Source of the DNA: CAWDVH01 sp963805705
GTDB lineage: Bacteria; Actinomycetota; Actinomycetes; Streptosporangiales; Streptosporangiaceae
Assembly: GCA_963805705.1 (NCBI GenBank)
Contig: CAWDVH010000001.1
Span: forward strand, 2,480,001-2,544,000
Direction: 5' to 3'
Length of the DNA stretch: 64,000 bases
Below the pieces are notes generated by a model. It ran no database searches, was not told where the DNA came from, and saw only the letters and a list, made by a program, of their open reading frames with translations. Made by a program: the position numbers and the translations under genes. Shown here piece by piece: positions 40,228 to 47,883 of this stretch. Position 1 is the stretch's first letter; the number at the start of each line of letters is the position of its first letter.

Positions 40228-43053
40228 TCAGAGCAGCTCGAGCTGCCGGGCGCGCCGTACGGCTTCCCGGCGGTTGCGCGCCGCGAGCTTGCGGTAGGTC
40301 CCGGCCAGGTGCGTCTTGACCGTGTTGACGGACAGGCACAGCTGGCTGGCGATCTCGGCGGTGGACATGCTGGTGGCCAGGAACCGCAAGACCGTCCGCT
40401 CACGTTCGGTCAGCGGCTCCGGCAGCACGGTAACCAGGCCCGGCGCGCTGGCCGCCAGCAGCTCGGCCAGCGCCGCCGGCATCGCCGACGGCCATTGCGC
40501 CGCCACCGCGGGGTGGCGGGCGAGCAGCGCGGCGAACACATCGCTGACCCGCACGAACGGCAGCACGATGTCACTGTCGGCGATCTCCATGGCGCGGACC
40601 AGCGTTTCCAGCGCCCGGCCCTGGTCACCCTCCCGCTCGGCGATCTGCGCGTCGCAGAGCACCATCTCGACCACCTGGAACCGCCCGACCTGAGGACTGC
40701 CGCCGGCGAGCACCTTGCGCACGCAGTCCTGAGCACCACGCAGGTCACCCAGCGCGAGATACGCGCGAGCGCTGGGGACCGCCGTGGGCACCGCGAAGAC
40801 GGTGCCAAGGTAGCCCTGCAACAGCCGCAGCGCGGCATGCGGGCGGCCGAGAGCCGTCTCGATGTCCGCCAGCAGCATGTCCTTGTGCGCCGTCAGCATC
40901 GCCGGCATCGGGCCGCTGAGCGCGGGCGCCGTCAGCAGGATTCCCCTGGCCTGGGTGTGCTGCCCGCAGCTGAACAGGAGCAGGGCCTGGGTGAACGAGA
41001 CGGCGGCCACAGCGGCCGGGTCGGCGTCTATCGCGGCATGCGCCAGCGCGCGCCGCACGTCCCGCGCCATGGCCGTGAAGTCGGCCTTGGCGAAGGCGTC
41101 CATGGCCGCCGCGACGTCCAGGGTCGACTCAGCGGTGGCCGGGCCGGATCGCCTGATCAGCTCGCGGGCCTGCCGGGCCGCTTCCTGCGCGCGCCTGAAC
41201 CGCGACCTGCGGCTGTTGACCAGCGCGATCATGCCCAGGATCTCGGCCTGCAGTGATGGCATGGCGTCACGTTCGGCGTGCTCCAGCGCATCGGTCAGGA
41301 TCGTTTCGATGTTGTCGTGGCGGCCGTCCCAGAACTGGGCGCTGGCCTGGGTCATCAGCACCAGCGCGCGCAGGCCGGGCACGAAGCCACCGTGGCCGCC
41401 AGGGGCGTCGGCCGCGAGCACGCGCTGGGCGGCCGCCTCGACGGCCGGCGCGGCGCAAGCCTTCTGGGCCAGGATCAGGTCGGCCAGGTCGAGGGCGGCC
41501 AGCAGGGCCGGATCGGAAATAGCCCAGTTGGCGCGGCGGGCCGCGGCGCGCTCAAGCTCAGCTGCGGCCGACCGGCCGTCGGCGGTGATCGCCGCGATGG
41601 CGTAGCGGGCGGTCCTGATCAACGCGGCCTGCGCCGGCTCCGCGCCAGCGGGCACCCGCATCTGCAGATCACTCAGGCCGGCCACGAACAGGTCCTGCCG
41701 GTGCAGGAACGCCTGGGCCAGGCCTCCGTGCACGAGCAGCGACGCGACCCGCGGCTCGTCCTGGGCCTGCGCCGCCCAGTGCAGGGCGTTCTGCAGATCG
41801 CCCTGCTCCTCGAACCAGGCCGACGCCCGCCCGAACAAGACCGACACCGGCCAGGGAGACTGGCGCGGCAGCAGCCAGCGCACGACCTCGGCGAGCAGCT
41901 GGTGGTACCGGAACCGCGTCTGCAGGGCATCGAGCGGCGTCACGAACGAATTGCAGCGGGCGAGCTCACGGAGCATGTCCGCGCAGCCCTCCATGCCGGT
42001 GATCGCATCAGCCAGCGGGCCAGACACCTCACCCAGGAAGCTCGTCTCGACCAGCAGCCGGCGCACCGCGGCCGGCTGACGCTCCAGCACCTCCTCCATC
42101 AGGTACTCGCCGATGCTGCCCCGGTCCAGGGCCAGTTCCGTGACGAAGTCCGCGGGCCGCTCGGTGCCTTCCATGCGAAGCCCCGACAGGCGGATACCGG
42201 CAATCCACCCTTCGGTGCGGCGCGCCAGCACATCGAACTCGCGGTCCGGCAGGACTACGCCGTGCGCGGCGAGCAGCTGAGCTGCCTCCTGCCGGTCCAT
42301 CGCCAGGTCTTGCGCGCGCAACTCGCTCATCTGCCCGGCCAGCCGGTAACGGTGCAGCGGCAGCAGCGGGTCACTGCGCGCCGCGAGCACCAGCCGCAGC
42401 CGCGGCGGCCAGGCCCGCACGATGTTGTCCAGGCCGTCCAGGATCTCCGGCCGGGTCAGGACGTGAGCGTCATCGAGTACGACCACGAGCGGGGCCGCGG
42501 ACTCCGGCACCAGCATGAACAGCTCGTCCAGGATCTCCGTGGCGTCATCATCGGGCGGTATCGTCGGCAGGTCCTCGTCCACGCAGTCTGTCGCGCGTAT
42601 CGCCGCCAGGAATTGCCGCCAGAAGCGGCGGGGATCGTTGTCACGACGGGTGAGCGCCAGCCACGCGGTGGCGGATTGGCGGCCGCGGACCCAGTCGGCG
42701 AGCAGCACGGTCTTGCCTGTCCCCGGGCCGGCCGCGATCAGCGTCAGGGGCGAGTGCCGGGCACCTGCCTCCAGCGCCGCGACCAGCCGCGGCCGCGCTA
42801 CGTGCCCGGGCGGCAGCGGGGGAAGAAGCGGCAGCGGCTCTGGCTGCGCCATCTGCTGCGGCTCCGCGGACACCGGTATCCCTCCAGACATGCTCGCAGT
42901 GGACAGCTCGCCATCCACCCGCCCCGACGGCACGTGATCACCCTGCGGCGGGGATGCGCCGCTGATCGCCTTAATTCCCCGGTCCGCCAATCTAACACCG
43001 GTCGGCGAAGAGGTCGGATGATGCGCGGCGTCTACCCGCTGTGGCCTGGTCAT
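40228..43053 (-). CDS. Large ATP-binding LuxR-family regulator (MalT/LAL type)
   Basis: The protein has 941 residues from ATG 43053 (GAGG 6 nt upstream; an ATG at 43098 lacks a site). An N-terminal Pro-rich region is followed by a STAND-type ATPase: Walker A AAGPGTGKTVLL and Walker B LVVVLDDAHVL. A long helical TPR-like sensor region follows, and a C-terminal LuxR helix-turn-helix (LTERERTVLRFLATSMSTAE, CLSVNTVKTHLAGTYRKL). These regulators use ATP and an inducer to activate nearby genes. The two small paralogues downstream are the obvious candidate targets or partners. Confidence 0.9.
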   Translation of the reverse strand: MTRPQRVDAAHHPTSSPTGVRLADRGIKAISGASPPQGDHVPSGRVDGELSTASMSGGIPVSAEPQQMAQPEPLPLLPPLPPGHVARPRLVAALEAGARHSPLTLIAAGPGTGKTVLLADWVRGRQSATAWLALTRRDNDPRRFWRQFLAAIRATDCVDEDLPTIPPDDDATEILDELFMLVPESAAPLVVVLDDAHVLTRPEILDGLDNIVRAWPPRLRLVLAARSDPLLPLHRYRLAGQMSELRAQDLAMDRQEAAQLLAAHGVVLPDREFDVLARRTEGWIAGIRLSGLRMEGTERPADFVTELALDRGSIGEYLMEEVLERQPAAVRRLLVETSFLGEVSGPLADAITGMEGCADMLRELARCNSFVTPLDALQTRFRYHQLLAEVVRWLLPRQSPWPVSVLFGRASAWFEEQGDLQNALHWAAQAQDEPRVASLLVHGGLAQAFLHRQDLFVAGLSDLQMRVPAGAEPAQAALIRTARYAIAAITADGRSAAAELERAAARRANWAISDPALLAALDLADLILAQKACAAPAVEAAAQRVLAADAPGGHGGFVPGLRALVLMTQASAQFWDGRHDNIETILTDALEHAERDAMPSLQAEILGMIALVNSRRSRFRRAQEAARQARELIRRSGPATAESTLDVAAAMDAFAKADFTAMARDVRRALAHAAIDADPAAVAAVSFTQALLLFSCGQHTQARGILLTAPALSGPMPAMLTAHKDMLLADIETALGRPHAALRLLQGYLGTVFAVPTAVPSARAYLALGDLRGAQDCVRKVLAGGSPQVGRFQVVEMVLCDAQIAEREGDQGRALETLVRAMEIADSDIVLPFVRVSDVFAALLARHPAVAAQWPSAMPAALAELLAASAPGLVTVLPEPLTERERTVLRFLATSMSTAEIASQLCLSVNTVKTHLAGTYRKLAARNRREAVRRARQLELL

Positions 43054-43430
43054 ATTGTCCTCGCGGCGGCTCCTGCGCCACCGGTGGTAGGTCGCCACCC
43101 GGCCAGTGGGCCCGGGCGCAACTCATGTTCTGGCTCATCCGAAGAGGATGACGCGAGCGCGGCGGGAGCGGCTTGATCACGGTGTGGCCGGCCGCGGCCG
43201 CGTCACGCGCGTAGCTCGACCGGGCCATGGGTCGTTTCTACCTCGACCACCAGCCGTTCAGCATCACCCCTAGCGGGTGATACTGAACGGCAGCTGGAGG
43301 GTGCATCCACGCCCGCAGCACGCCCCGGACCGGTCCGCCCGGAGTCGTCCATGGCCGCCGTACCGGCCCTGGGTCCGGCATCACCCCCGCGGGATGATTC
43401 CCGGATCCTGAGATACGCCATACTTGGACC
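43054..43430. other. Divergent intergenic region between LuxR regulator and repeat-protein gene
   Basis: This 377-bp gap holds no convincing gene. A 72-codon minus-strand frame (43203-43421) ends in plausible residues (VEVETTHGPVELRA) but has no ribosome site. The clear content is the long palindrome at 43254-43290 and CATACT at 43419-43424, 6 nt before GTG 43431. A second, weaker ATCACCC/GGGATGAT pair lies near 43380-43400. Confidence 0.5.
43254..43290. promoter_or_regulatory. 37-bp near-perfect palindrome in divergent promoter region
   Basis: The left arm is CCGTTCAG-C-ATCACCC and the right arm GGGTGAT-A-CTGAACGG around CTAGC. Fifteen of 16 arm positions pair. No T-run follows on either strand, and both flanking genes point away, so an operator for the LuxR regulator or another factor is more likely than a terminator. 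Confidence 0.5.
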
Positions 43431-44057
43431 GTGGACCAGCGCGACCGGCTGCGGTCAGTAGGGAAGCGAATGACCGACCCGCTCGAGCCACTGGCCCAGC
43501 GGGTTGCGGAGCGCGCGATCGATCTGGTCGTCGGCGCGCTGGACATCAACGCGCTTCTGCAGCGCGTTGACCTGAACGCGGTGCTCGACCAGATCGACGT
43601 TGATGAAATCCTGAAAAAAGTAGATGTCTCCGCGGTGGTGGAGCGGGTGGACATCGACAGCGTCGTCGAGCGCATCGACATCAACGAGGTCCTGAAGCAC
43701 CTGGATGTGAACGAGATCCTGAAGAACCTGGATGTGAGCGCCCTGCTCGATCGCATCGACGTGAACGATCTGGTCGGGCGAGTCGACGTGGAGGCGCTGG
43801 TCGCCCAGACGGACGTGGGCGCCATCCTGGCCAAGTCGTCAGGCGGGATAACGACCGAGGCGCTGGATGCGGTGCGCAGCCAGGCGGTCGGGCTCGACCA
43901 GTTCATCGACCGGTGGGTGTGGCGCCTGATCCGGCGCAACCGCCCCCGCCCGCTGGCGCCGCCGGCTCTGATGCCCCCGGCCCTGGCCGAGGCCGAGGCC
44001 CAGTCAGATGCACAGTCAGAGGCCGATGCCCAGTCAGAGGCCGAGGCCCAGTCATGA
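43431..44057 (+). CDS. Nonapeptide-repeat protein
   Basis: The protein has 208 residues. After an N-terminal helix (DPLEPLAQRVAERAIDLVVG), residues 38-136 are 11 perfect-length tandem copies of a 9-residue unit, D-[VIL]-x2-[VIL]-[VIL]-x2-[VIL], for example DVNEILKNL and DINEVLKHL. The rest includes VGLDQFIDRWVWRLIRR and an acidic SEAEAQ tail. No signal peptide is present. It overlaps the following RDD gene by 4 nt (ATGA), so the two are coupled. GTG 43431 has CATACT 6 nt upstream; ATG 43470 is an alternative. The function is unknown. Confidence 0.8.
   Translation: MDQRDRLRSVGKRMTDPLEPLAQRVAERAIDLVVGALDINALLQRVDLNAVLDQIDVDEILKKVDVSAVVERVDIDSVVERIDINEVLKHLDVNEILKNLDVSALLDRIDVNDLVGRVDVEALVAQTDVGAILAKSSGGITTEALDAVRSQAVGLDQFIDRWVWRLIRRNRPRPLAPPALMPPALAEAEAQSDAQSEADAQSEAEAQS
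43542..43838 (+). repeat. 11 x 27-bp coding repeat
   Basis: Eleven consecutive 27-nt units encode the D-[VIL]-x2-[VIL]-[VIL]-x2-[VIL] nonapeptide. Nucleotide copies have diverged while the Asp and hydrophobic positions hold, so the pattern is kept by protein selection and is not a recent expansion. Confidence 0.9.
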
Positions 44058-44581
44058 GCGCCCCAGAGCAGCCGGCCGACTGGATCAGCTCGCAGGGCCG
44101 CTACAGCGGATCGGTGTCACGGCTGTCGGCGTACGCCATCGACATCGCTGTCAGCTCCGCCCTGTTTGGCCTCGGGCTGGCCGCGGTCTCCTACGTGATA
44201 AACCTCGTGAGCCACAACCCGGTCGTCCTGAGCCGGAGCAATATCATTATCGCGGTTATTTTCGCCGCCTGGCAGTTCTTTTACTTTGGGTACTCATGGG
44301 CGGCGAATGGCAAGACTTTCGGCATGGCGGTGCTCGGCATCCGCGTTGTCCGCGCTGATGGCCAGACCCTCGACCCGTGGCGCGGAGTGGTACGCGCGCT
44401 TGTCTTCCCGCTCAGCTTCCTCCTATTCGGACTGGGGTTCGTTGGCATCCTCGTGCAGCGCGAGCATCGTGCGCTGCAGGACTTCATCGCCGGCACCGCC
44501 GTCGTTTATGCCTGGGACGCGCGAGCCGCGCGACTGCGGTTCCTGGCCCGGTCATCCGCCCCGGGTGAGGACGCCCGCTGA
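44054..44581 (+). CDS. RDD-family membrane protein
   Basis: The protein has 175 residues. The RDD signature is spread over helix 1 (SRLSAYAIDIAVSS, with the Arg and Asp) and the second half (GKTFGMAVLGIRVVRADGQT, DWxx-like ALQDFIAGTAVVY). Three or four helices are predicted. RDD proteins are thought to be transporters or membrane-complex parts; a specific substrate is unknown. Its start overlaps the stop of the nonapeptide-repeat gene, which suggests the two proteins work together at the membrane. Confidence 0.85.
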   Translation: MSAPEQPADWISSQGRYSGSVSRLSAYAIDIAVSSALFGLGLAAVSYVINLVSHNPVVLSRSNIIIAVIFAAWQFFYFGYSWAANGKTFGMAVLGIRVVRADGQTLDPWRGVVRALVFPLSFLLFGLGFVGILVQREHRALQDFIAGTAVVYAWDARAARLRFLARSSAPGEDAR

Positions 44582-44610
44582 CATTCCATCGAGTATCGGT
44601 AAGAACGGCC

Positions 44611-44694
44611 GGTACTGGCTGTATGGTTCTGGCTGCACGGTTGTAACTGGACGGTTCTGGCTGCACCGTTCTGGCTGCACCGTTCTGGCTGCAC
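44611..44694. repeat. 14-bp tandem repeat upstream of HdeD-like gene
   Basis: Six 14-bp units (44611, 44625, 44639, 44653, 44667, 44681) with consensus SGTTCTGGCTGCAC; the last two are identical and the first and third are degenerate. The array ends 21 bp before the ATG at 44716 and so sits in the promoter or leader of that gene. Confidence 0.85.
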
Positions 44695-44715
44695 GGAGAC
44701 CACACAGGAGCGCAG

Positions 44716-45330
44716 ATGGTATCTGGCGAATATTCCCCCCCGCCGTCACCTTCCATGCCGTCGGCTCAGCCCCCGCCGTCAGCGCCCGCAGTGCTGGCGG
44801 CGACCTGGCAGGCGACGCTCATCCTGGGCGCGCTGACCCTGATCCTCGGGGTGATCGTGTCCTTCCATCCCACGGGCTCACTGAACGTGATCGCGGTCCT
44901 GCTCGGGATCCTCATGATCCTCTCGGGGATCTTCCACCTGGTGCGGGTGCTTGACCCGCATGAGGCGAACCGGATCTGGCTCGGCATCGCCGGCCTGCTG
45001 TTCATCGTGATCGGCGTCGTGCTGATCCGCCATCTGCACCTCACCAGGGCGATCATCGGCCTGGTCATCGGCATTACCTGGATCGTTCAGGGGCTGGCGT
45101 TGCTGATCGAGGGAGTATCCGAGCGCGGCCGCGAGGGACGGGCCTGGTGGATCACGTTCGGCGTGGTGAGCCTCATCGCGGGAGTCGTGGTCGCCGTCAC
45201 CCCCGCTTCCTCGCTCACCGTGCTCGCGGTCCTGCTCGGCATCTGGTTCATCCTCATGGGTATCTTCGAGATCATCGGAGGGCTGGTGCTCCGGCACGCG
45301 GTCCGGGCCGCGGAGGCAGCGGACGCCTGA
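44716..45330 (+). CDS. HdeD-family (DUF308) membrane protein
   Basis: The protein has 204 residues and six predicted helices in two related halves (TLILGVIVSFHPTGSLNVIA and GVVVAVTPASSLTVLAVLLG). This duplicated pattern is typical of HdeD/DUF308, named from acid resistance in E. coli; its role in actinobacteria is unproven. A Pro/Ser-rich cytoplasmic N-terminus precedes the first helix. ATG 44716 follows AGGAG by 7 nt. The 14-bp repeat array lies just upstream. Confidence 0.85.
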   Translation: MVSGEYSPPPSPSMPSAQPPPSAPAVLAATWQATLILGALTLILGVIVSFHPTGSLNVIAVLLGILMILSGIFHLVRVLDPHEANRIWLGIAGLLFIVIGVVLIRHLHLTRAIIGLVIGITWIVQGLALLIEGVSERGREGRAWWITFGVVSLIAGVVVAVTPASSLTVLAVLLGIWFILMGIFEIIGGLVLRHAVRAAEAADA

Positions 45331-45377
45331 CCGCGCTACCGGGGCGGCGCTGCACCGGGTTACCGGGGACGGCCGGG

Positions 45378-46392
45378 TCAGGCCAGCGCCGCGAGCCGTT
45401 GCGCGGCGGCGCTGATCCGCTCGTCGGTCGCGGTCAGCGCCACGCGAATGTGGCCCACCCCGGCCGGTCCGTAGAATTCGCCCGGCGCGACCAGGATGCC
45501 GGCCTGCGCGAGCACCCGGACGGACTCCCAGCCGTCCCGCCGCGGATGTGACGCCCACAGGTACAGCCCCGCGGCCGAATGCTCGATCACCCAGCCCGCG
45601 GCCTCCAGGGCGGGCCGCAGCACGGCCCGCCGCCCGGCGTACCTGGCCTGCTGCCGGTCGGCGTGACTGTCGTCGCGCAGGGCAGCGGTCATCGCCGCCT
45701 GCACGGGGGCGGGCATCATCATCCCGGCGTGCTTGCGGATCTCTAGCAGCGCGGCAATGAGCTCAGGGTCACCGGCCACCAGGCCCGCGCGGTAGCCAGC
45801 CAGGTTGGACCGCTTGGACAGCGAGTGCACCGCGAGCAGGCCCTCGTGCGAGCCGTCGCACACCTGCGGGTGCAGGACGGAGACGGGCCGGGTCTCGAAG
45901 CCAAGCTCGATGTAGCACTCGTCGGAGGCCAGCACCGTGCCGCGCTCGCGGGCCCAGTGCACGACCTTGGCCAGATGCTCGGCGGGCAGTACCTGCCCGG
46001 TCGGGTTGGAGGGCGAATTGATCCAGGCCAGCGCGACCGGCTCAGGGCCGAGCGACACCAGCGAGTCGGTCGCCATGGCCCTGGCGCCGGCCAGGCGCGC
46101 GCCGACGTCGTAGGTCGGGTAGGCAAGGGCCGGATGTATTACCAGGTCACCGGGCCCGCAGCCGAGCACCGTCGGCAGCGAGGAGATCAGCTCCTTGGTG
46201 CCGATCACCGGCAGCACGGCGTCTGGTGCCACCGTGACGCCGTGCCGGGCGAGCCAGCCACCCGGCCGCCGCCTCGCGCAGCGCGGCCGTCCCGCTGGTC
46301 GCGGGGTAGCCCGGAGCGTCGGCCGCCGCGGCGAGCGCGTCCCGCACCAGGCGGGGCACGGAATCGACCGGGGTTCCGACGGACAGGTCCAC
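45378..46392 (-). CDS. dapC: N-succinyldiaminopimelate aminotransferase, frame broken in N-terminal third
   Basis: This PLP class-I aminotransferase belongs to the succinylase branch of lysine/DAP synthesis. The N-terminal piece (VDLSVGTPVDSVPRLVRDAL, YPATSGTAALREAAAGWLAR) is in one frame. The remainder (HGVTVAPDAVLPVIGTKELI, NSPSNPTGQVLPAEH, PLP lysine in HSLSKRSNLAGYRAG) is in another. Removing one C from the CCC near 46246-46250 restores GWLARRHGVTVAPD. Recognisable sequence (LPRFPWDALG) continues upstream to about 46475 without an obvious start codon. It lies directly after fdxA, the normal actinobacterial order. Confidence 0.88.
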
Positions 46393-46520
46393 GATGCCGC
46401 CAGGATGAGACTGTGCCTGCGCCCTGGCGGTCCCGAGCGCGTCCCAGGGAAACCGGGGCAGGCGCGCCGCCAGCGTCGGCCTGCGCCCGGCTGGCCCGCT
46501 CCCGGGTCCCGGCGGCCCGG

Positions 46521-46847
46521 TCAGTGCTCCGCTGCCTGCGGCGGGAGGGCGGCCACGATGGCGTGGTCCTTGCTGATCTTGCCGGTCTTGGAGGCACCGC
46601 CCGGCGAGCCGAGGTCCTCGAAGAACTCGACATTAGCCTTGTAGTAGTCCTTCCACTGGTCAGGGACGTCATCCTCGTAGAAGATCGCCTCGACCGGGCA
46701 GACTGGCTCGCAAGCGCCGCAGTCCACGCACTCGTCCGGGTGGATATAGAGCATGCGCTCGCCCTCGTAGATGCAGTCGACGGGGCACTCCTCTATGCAT
46801 GCCCGGTCGAGCACATCGACGCAAGGCTGCGCGATGATGTATGTCAC
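46521..46847 (-). CDS. fdxA: 7Fe-8S ferredoxin
   Basis: The protein has 108 residues. Cluster cysteines are in CIEECPVDCIYEG (3Fe-4S/4Fe-4S site) and CVDCGACEPVCP (4Fe-4S site), followed by the YEDDVPDQWKDYYKANVEFF tail typical of FdxA. It donates electrons to cytochrome P450s, oxidoreductases or other acceptors. It is immediately upstream of dapC, as in mycobacteria and streptomycetes, although a functional link between the two is unknown. Confidence 0.95.
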   Translation of the reverse strand: MTYIIAQPCVDVLDRACIEECPVDCIYEGERMLYIHPDECVDCGACEPVCPVEAIFYEDDVPDQWKDYYKANVEFFEDLGSPGGASKTGKISKDHAIVAALPPQAAEH

Positions 46848-46980
46848 GTCGGAACTCCTCTTCCGTGCGCCGAAGCGCGCCTGCGTGCGGCACCGGCTTA
46901 AGTATCGCGGATCAGGCCTATCTCGCGTTCACCGGCAGGCTCATAGCGGGGGGCAGCCGAACCTGCGGGATTGCACGCTA

Positions 46981-47838
46981 TCAGCCGAGTATGACGCTGC
47001 CCGGCGGTGCCGGGGCCCGGCCGCGGGCCCGCTCGCGGATCCAGCCCTTGTTCCCTCCGGCCGCGGTCCACTGATAGCCCTGGTAGCGGACTTGGCCGAT
47101 CCCGTACGCACTGGCGTGCGACACCATCCAGGCCGCCACCGCCCAGCCGGCCCTGGTGCTCGTCACGTGCACGGCGAGGACCGGATCCCCGGCGCGGTGC
47201 GTCGCGAGCGGGCCGAACGCCTTGGCCAGTGCCGCGGCGGCCGCGGTCAGCCTGACCGGCCGGGCGGGCTCATTGCCGTACCAGCACCAGACCGCGCGCG
47301 GGGCACTCCCGGTGAAGGCCCTGGACAGGACAGCGGCTAGCTGCTGGTACTGGCTGTAGGCGGCGCCGTCGGCGCTGTGCTGCACGTCCTGCGCGGCCCG
47401 GTAGACAGGTATATGCAGGTACCGGGGCACCAGGGTCAGGGCGGCGAAGAACTTCGTCGTCGCGTAGACGGGATCCTCCAGCTGCCGGGTAGGCCCCCAG
47501 CCCTCCGAGGGCCGCTGCTGGAAGATCCCGACCGAATCCCGGTCGCCGTAGTGGAGGTTCTCCAGCTTGGATTCCTGCAAGGCGGCCGCGTAGGCGATAG
47601 TCACCGCGTGCCGGGGCATCGCATCCCGCCGGGCGACCCCCGCGATGGTCGAGGCGATTCCGGCCTGGCCCGGGGCCAGCGGGATGGCCTGTCCGTTGCC
47701 TTCCGCCGTGCAGCCACTGCCGGTCAGCAGCGTGGGCGCCACATGCCGCACCGTCGCCAGCACAACCAGCGTCACCGTGAGCACGACGGCCACGGCGGCT
47801 GCCGCGCGCGCGGTGTGCTTGCGGCGGGAGGTTGGCAC
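46981..47838 (-). CDS. Secreted/anchored lysozyme-like protein
   Basis: The protein has 285 residues with an N-terminal membrane segment (AAAAVAVVLTVTLVVLATV) that acts as signal or anchor. The core AYAAALQESKLENLHYGDRD then SVGIFQQRPSEGWGP has the look of a goose-lysozyme/transglycosylase fold: the Glu in LQESKL is a good catalytic candidate. Related actinobacterial proteins are often mislabelled as metal transporters. Probable cell-wall role; activity is inferred. It is divergent from dapD. Confidence 0.65.
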   Translation of the reverse strand: MPTSRRKHTARAAAAVAVVLTVTLVVLATVRHVAPTLLTGSGCTAEGNGQAIPLAPGQAGIASTIAGVARRDAMPRHAVTIAYAAALQESKLENLHYGDRDSVGIFQQRPSEGWGPTRQLEDPVYATTKFFAALTLVPRYLHIPVYRAAQDVQHSADGAAYSQYQQLAAVLSRAFTGSAPRAVWCWYGNEPARPVRLTAAAAALAKAFGPLATHRAGDPVLAVHVTSTRAGWAVAAWMVSHASAYGIGQVRYQGYQWTAAGGNKGWIRERARGRAPAPPGSVILG

Positions 47839-47869
47839 ACGTCAGAAGCTACCTGCTGCCGCAGGCCGC

Positions 47870-47875
47870 TAGGCT
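47870..47875 (+). promoter_or_regulatory. -10-like TAGGCT for leaderless dapD
   Basis: TAGGCT ends 8 nt before ATG 47884 with no ribosome site. This supports 47884 as the start even though the dapD body is in another frame. Confidence 0.45.
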
Positions 47876-47883
47876 CGCTCTCC

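Noticed and set aside
41278..43176. 632-codon plus-strand frame
   Set aside because: It is antisense to the LuxR regulator with intact Walker and HTH motifs.
43203..43421. 72-codon minus-strand frame in the LuxR/repeat-protein gap
   Set aside because: There is no ribosome site and it contains the long palindrome; only the last 14 residues look protein-like.
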